From the NCBI GenBank assembly GCA_963803735.1, contig CAWDNV010000001.1, forward strand, positions 496,001 to 560,000: a stretch of 64,000 nt of DNA. The letters are read 5' to 3'. Shown one piece after another: positions 61,682-64,000 of this stretch. Position 1 is the stretch's first letter. Each line of letters starts with the position of its first letter. Under the pieces are notes generated by a model. It did not search any database, was not told the origin of the DNA, and worked only from the letters and a program-made list of their open reading frames with translations. Source of the stretch: Palsa-189 sp963803735. GTDB taxonomy: Bacteria > Acidobacteriota > Terriglobia > Acidiferrales > UBA7541. A program made the position numbers and the translations under genes.

Positions 61682-64000
61682 CACCCGAACGGTGGCAACA
61701 AGTGAAGGCGATGCTCGCCGCCGCGCTGGAGAGAGCACCGGACGAACGGAACGACTACCTGAATCGGGTTTGCGTGGAAGAGTCCCTGCGAAGCGAGGTG
61801 GAATCGCTACTTACCGCTCATTGCGAGGGGGATAGCGGTTTTCTCGGACTTTCTGACGGAGAGTTCGACGCGCTGCCGAGTGGCACGAGGCTAGGACCGT
61901 ACGAAATCTTGGCACCCCTCGGCGAGGGCGGAATGGGTAAGGTTTACAAAGCCAGGGATACCCGACTGGACCGCCTGGTGGCCATAAAGTTATTGCAAGC
62001 AGACATTGCCGATCGCCCGGAACTTCAAGAGCGTTTTGAACGAGAAGCCCGTACCGTCGCCAGCCTCAATCATCCACATATATGCACACTGTACGACATT
62101 GGTCATCAGGACAATGCCGATTTCCTGGTGATGGAATACCTCGAAGGCGAGACGTTAGCTCAGCGCCTCGAGGGAGGACCACTGCCCCTGGAAGATGTTT
62201 TGCGGTATGCGACAGAGATTGCTGACGCCCTGGACAAGGCCCATTCGAAAGGCGTGATTCACCGAGACCTGAAGCCCGCCAATATCATGCTGACGAGTAC
62301 AGGTTCGAAACTCCTGGATTTCGGACTAGCTAAGCTCAGGCGGGAAGCCGACCCGTTTGCTGTGCTCTCTGGAGTCCCGGTAGCGGCGGATACGATCAGC
62401 ACACCCGGGGCGGTTCTCGGCACGCTTTCGTACATGGCCCCAGAACAGTTGGAGGGCAGGGACGTAGATGCCCGCACAGACATCTTTGCCTTTGGAGCCG
62501 TCGTGCACGAGATGGTGACCGGGGAAAAGGCTTTTGGGGGACAGGCCGGAGCGAACGTGATTGCGGCCATCTTGAAGGAAACGCCGTCTCCGGCTAGTCA
62601 CAGTAATCAACAAGTGCCAGCTGAACTCGAACGCATTGTGACGAAGATGATGGCGAAAGATCCCAACGAACGCTACGCGACAGCGGCCGACGTTCTCTTG
62701 GACTTTCGCGCTCTCGAGCGCTCGTTGGGAAGAGTTTCATCTTTCTTCGTTTGGCCTACGAGGTTGAGGGGAGTGTTGGCCTTCGCGGTCGCGGGCATCG
62801 TGATTGCGACGATTGCTGTGCTGGCGCTTCTCTTTCCTCAGGTGCGAAAGCGGTTTGGAAGTTGGTTCGAGACTACTCCGCTGCCACGAGAGAAACTCGT
62901 GGCCGTCTTGCCGTTCACGGTCATGAGTAGTGACGCGAAGGAGAAACCCTTCAGCGATGGCTTGACCGAGACCTTGACGGCCAAGCTTACTCAATTAACG
63001 GTCGACCCCACGTTGCAAGTGGTACCGGCTCCAGAGATTCGGGCTAAAGGCGCGAGTACGATAGACGACGTTCGGAAAGAGTTCGGAGCCACGCTGGTGG
63101 TGGAGGGCGATCTACAAAGGTCTGGAAATCGAGTTCGAATCAATATTGCCATGGTGGATGCCGGAACCCGCCGCCAGCTTAGAGCAGAGAGTTTGACGGT
63201 CGCGGCGTCCGATCCTTTTGCGGTTCAAGACCAAGTGGTCAACGCAGCCATCGGAATGCTGCAACTGGAGGTGCAGCCCGGCGAGCGCGAGGCTTTGGGG
63301 ACGCATGGCACGGAAGTGGCCAGCGCATATGACTTCTACTTGCAGGGGCTGGGCTATCTGCAGAATTACGACAAAAAGGAGAATATCGAAAGCGCGATCA
63401 AAGTTTTTGATACTGCCCTGCAGCTCGATTCGCAGTATGCGGGGGCTTATGCCGGGCGGGGCGAGGCTTACTGGAAGATGTACGAAACAAGCGGGAGCGG
63501 TAAAGACGTGCAATGGATCGAAAGCAGCCGGCACGATTGCGAACATTCGATGGCTCTGAATAAGCGATTACCTTCCGCCCACGTGTGTCTTGGAACGGTT
63601 TACAACGGAACCGGACATTACGAGGATGCCGTCTCACAGTTTGAAAGCGCCGTCATGATCGAGCCGACTAACGACGACGCTTATCGGGGTCTCGCGGATG
63701 CGTACGAGCGTCTGGGCAAGCTTATGGAAGCGGAAAAAACCTATCGTCGAGCGATCGAACTGCGACCGCATTACTGGGCCGGTTACAGCTGGTTAGGAGT
63801 TTTTTATTATTACCATGCTCGTTACCTCGAGGCTGCCTCGATGTTTTCCCAGGTCATCGCGCTTGCCCCGGACAGCATTCGAGGTTATTACGATCTGGGT
63901 GCAACGTACAATTCGCAGGGGCGCTATACCGATGCGATCGGCATGTTGCAACGCTCGATTGCCATCCGGCCGGCCGCCCACGCCTACCTCAATCTCGGAA
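61678..64000 (+). CDS. Ser/Thr protein kinase with TolB-like and TPR domains (3' end outside window)
   Basis: 774 residues are visible. An N-terminal helical region (1-65; MTPERWQQVKAMLAAALE) typical of kinases paired with ECF factors precedes a Hanks-type kinase. The Gly loop is GEGGMG (82-87), Lys is K104, HRDLKPAN has catalytic D197, and DFG is D214. One membrane helix lies near 360-385, then a TolB-N-like domain (LVAVLPFTVMSSDAKEKPFSDGLTETLTAKL; 400-520), and TPR repeats from about 550 to the edge. It is a membrane receptor kinase with its TPR region outside. The ATG overlaps the sigma factor stop codon, so they are co-translated. Confidence 0.93.
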   Translation, partial: MTPERWQQVKAMLAAALERAPDERNDYLNRVCVEESLRSEVESLLTAHCEGDSGFLGLSDGEFDALPSGTRLGPYEILAPLGEGGMGKVYKARDTRLDRLVAIKLLQADIADRPELQERFEREARTVASLNHPHICTLYDIGHQDNADFLVMEYLEGETLAQRLEGGPLPLEDVLRYATEIADALDKAHSKGVIHRDLKPANIMLTSTGSKLLDFGLAKLRREADPFAVLSGVPVAADTISTPGAVLGTLSYMAPEQLEGRDVDARTDIFAFGAVVHEMVTGEKAFGGQAGANVIAAILKETPSPASHSNQQVPAELERIVTKMMAKDPNERYATAADVLLDFRALERSLGRVSSFFVWPTRLRGVLAFAVAGIVIATIAVLALLFPQVRKRFGSWFETTPLPREKLVAVLPFTVMSSDAKEKPFSDGLTETLTAKLTQLTVDPTLQVVPAPEIRAKGASTIDDVRKEFGATLVVEGDLQRSGNRVRINIAMVDAGTRRQLRAESLTVAASDPFAVQDQVVNAAIGMLQLEVQPGEREALGTHGTEVASAYDFYLQGLGYLQNYDKKENIESAIKVFDTALQLDSQYAGAYAGRGEAYWKMYETSGSGKDVQWIESSRHDCEHSMALNKRLPSAHVCLGTVYNGTGHYEDAVSQFESAVMIEPTNDDAYRGLADAYERLGKLMEAEKTYRRAIELRPHYWAGYSWLGVFYYYHARYLEAASMFSQVIALAPDSIRGYYDLGATYNSQGRYTDAIGMLQRSIAIRPAAHAYLNLG

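Noticed and set aside
1..64000. CRISPR arrays, transposases, integrases, prophage genes or attachment sites
   Set aside because: No regularly spaced repeats, recombinase motifs or phage structural genes were seen; the only tRNA (60155-60230) has no adjacent integrase.

Overview
The window reads like a chromosomal segment of an Acidobacteriota species, most likely of the Terriglobia/'Acidobacteriia' type. That is inference, because no rRNA gene is present. It rests on three secreted VWFA-related proteins of the acidobacterial type, a translationally coupled ECF sigma factor / Ser-Thr kinase-TolB-TPR pair, many small secreted proteins built around LPAG(T/D)Y-like motifs, dense two-component signalling, and moderately high GC. 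No insertion sequence, prophage, CRISPR array or rRNA operon was seen.

Layout. 0-5.4 kb: end of a VIT/CCC1-type metal transporter, the GTPase Era, and the NtrY/NtrX nitrogen-type two-component system. 5.6-12.9 kb: type IV pilus motor genes pilB-pilT-pilC followed by pilS-pilR. 12.9-17.0 kb, minus strand: three tandem paralogous GT-C membrane glycosyltransferases, divergent from two pilin genes (17.4-18.5 kb). The first pilin gene has a sigma-54 promoter, and the pair is followed by a fourth membrane glycosyltransferase (GT87-like). 20.1-27.4 kb: a second assembly cluster, lolA-gspF-gspE-pilM-pilN-pilO-pilP-pseudopilin, without a secretin or prepilin peptidase. 27.5-29.1 kb: a lytic transglycosylase and a HAD phosphatase.

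29.3-33.4 kb: a TIG-domain secreted protein with a near-consensus promoter and strong terminator, an orphan NarL-type regulator, a PAP2 phosphatase, a YihY-type membrane protein and an unknown secreted protein. 33.6-52 kb is a stress and signalling island. It holds two separate Hsp20-VWFA gene pairs, a third VWFA protein, secreted proteins with candidate sigma-54 promoters, two receiver-only proteins (one with Asn at the phosphorylation site), a Crp/Fnr regulator, a FixJ-like regulator with an MHYT histidine kinase, a NarX-like kinase, a CbpM-like protein, and a sigma-54 activator lacking a sensor domain. This activator is divergent from an envelope-stress series: triple BON, Hsp20, VWFA, beta-barrel, HdeD-like, DUF4136, DUF3300 and an ECF sigma factor.

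53-64 kb: two secreted alpha-glycan-type hydrolases (clan GH-D and GH13), a second NarX-like kinase paralogous to the first, tRNA-Ala(CGC), a small secreted protein, and an ECF sigma factor coupled to a Ser/Thr kinase that runs off the end.

Two themes stand out. The first is a pilus locus in which motors, sigma-54 regulators, pilins and four membrane glycosyltransferases are interleaved, which suggests pilins that are sigma-54 controlled and glycosylated. The second is a recurrent Hsp20 + secreted VWFA pairing inside an envelope-stress island, with several candidate sigma-54 promoters and unusual receivers. All functions are read from motifs and context; no database search was possible.
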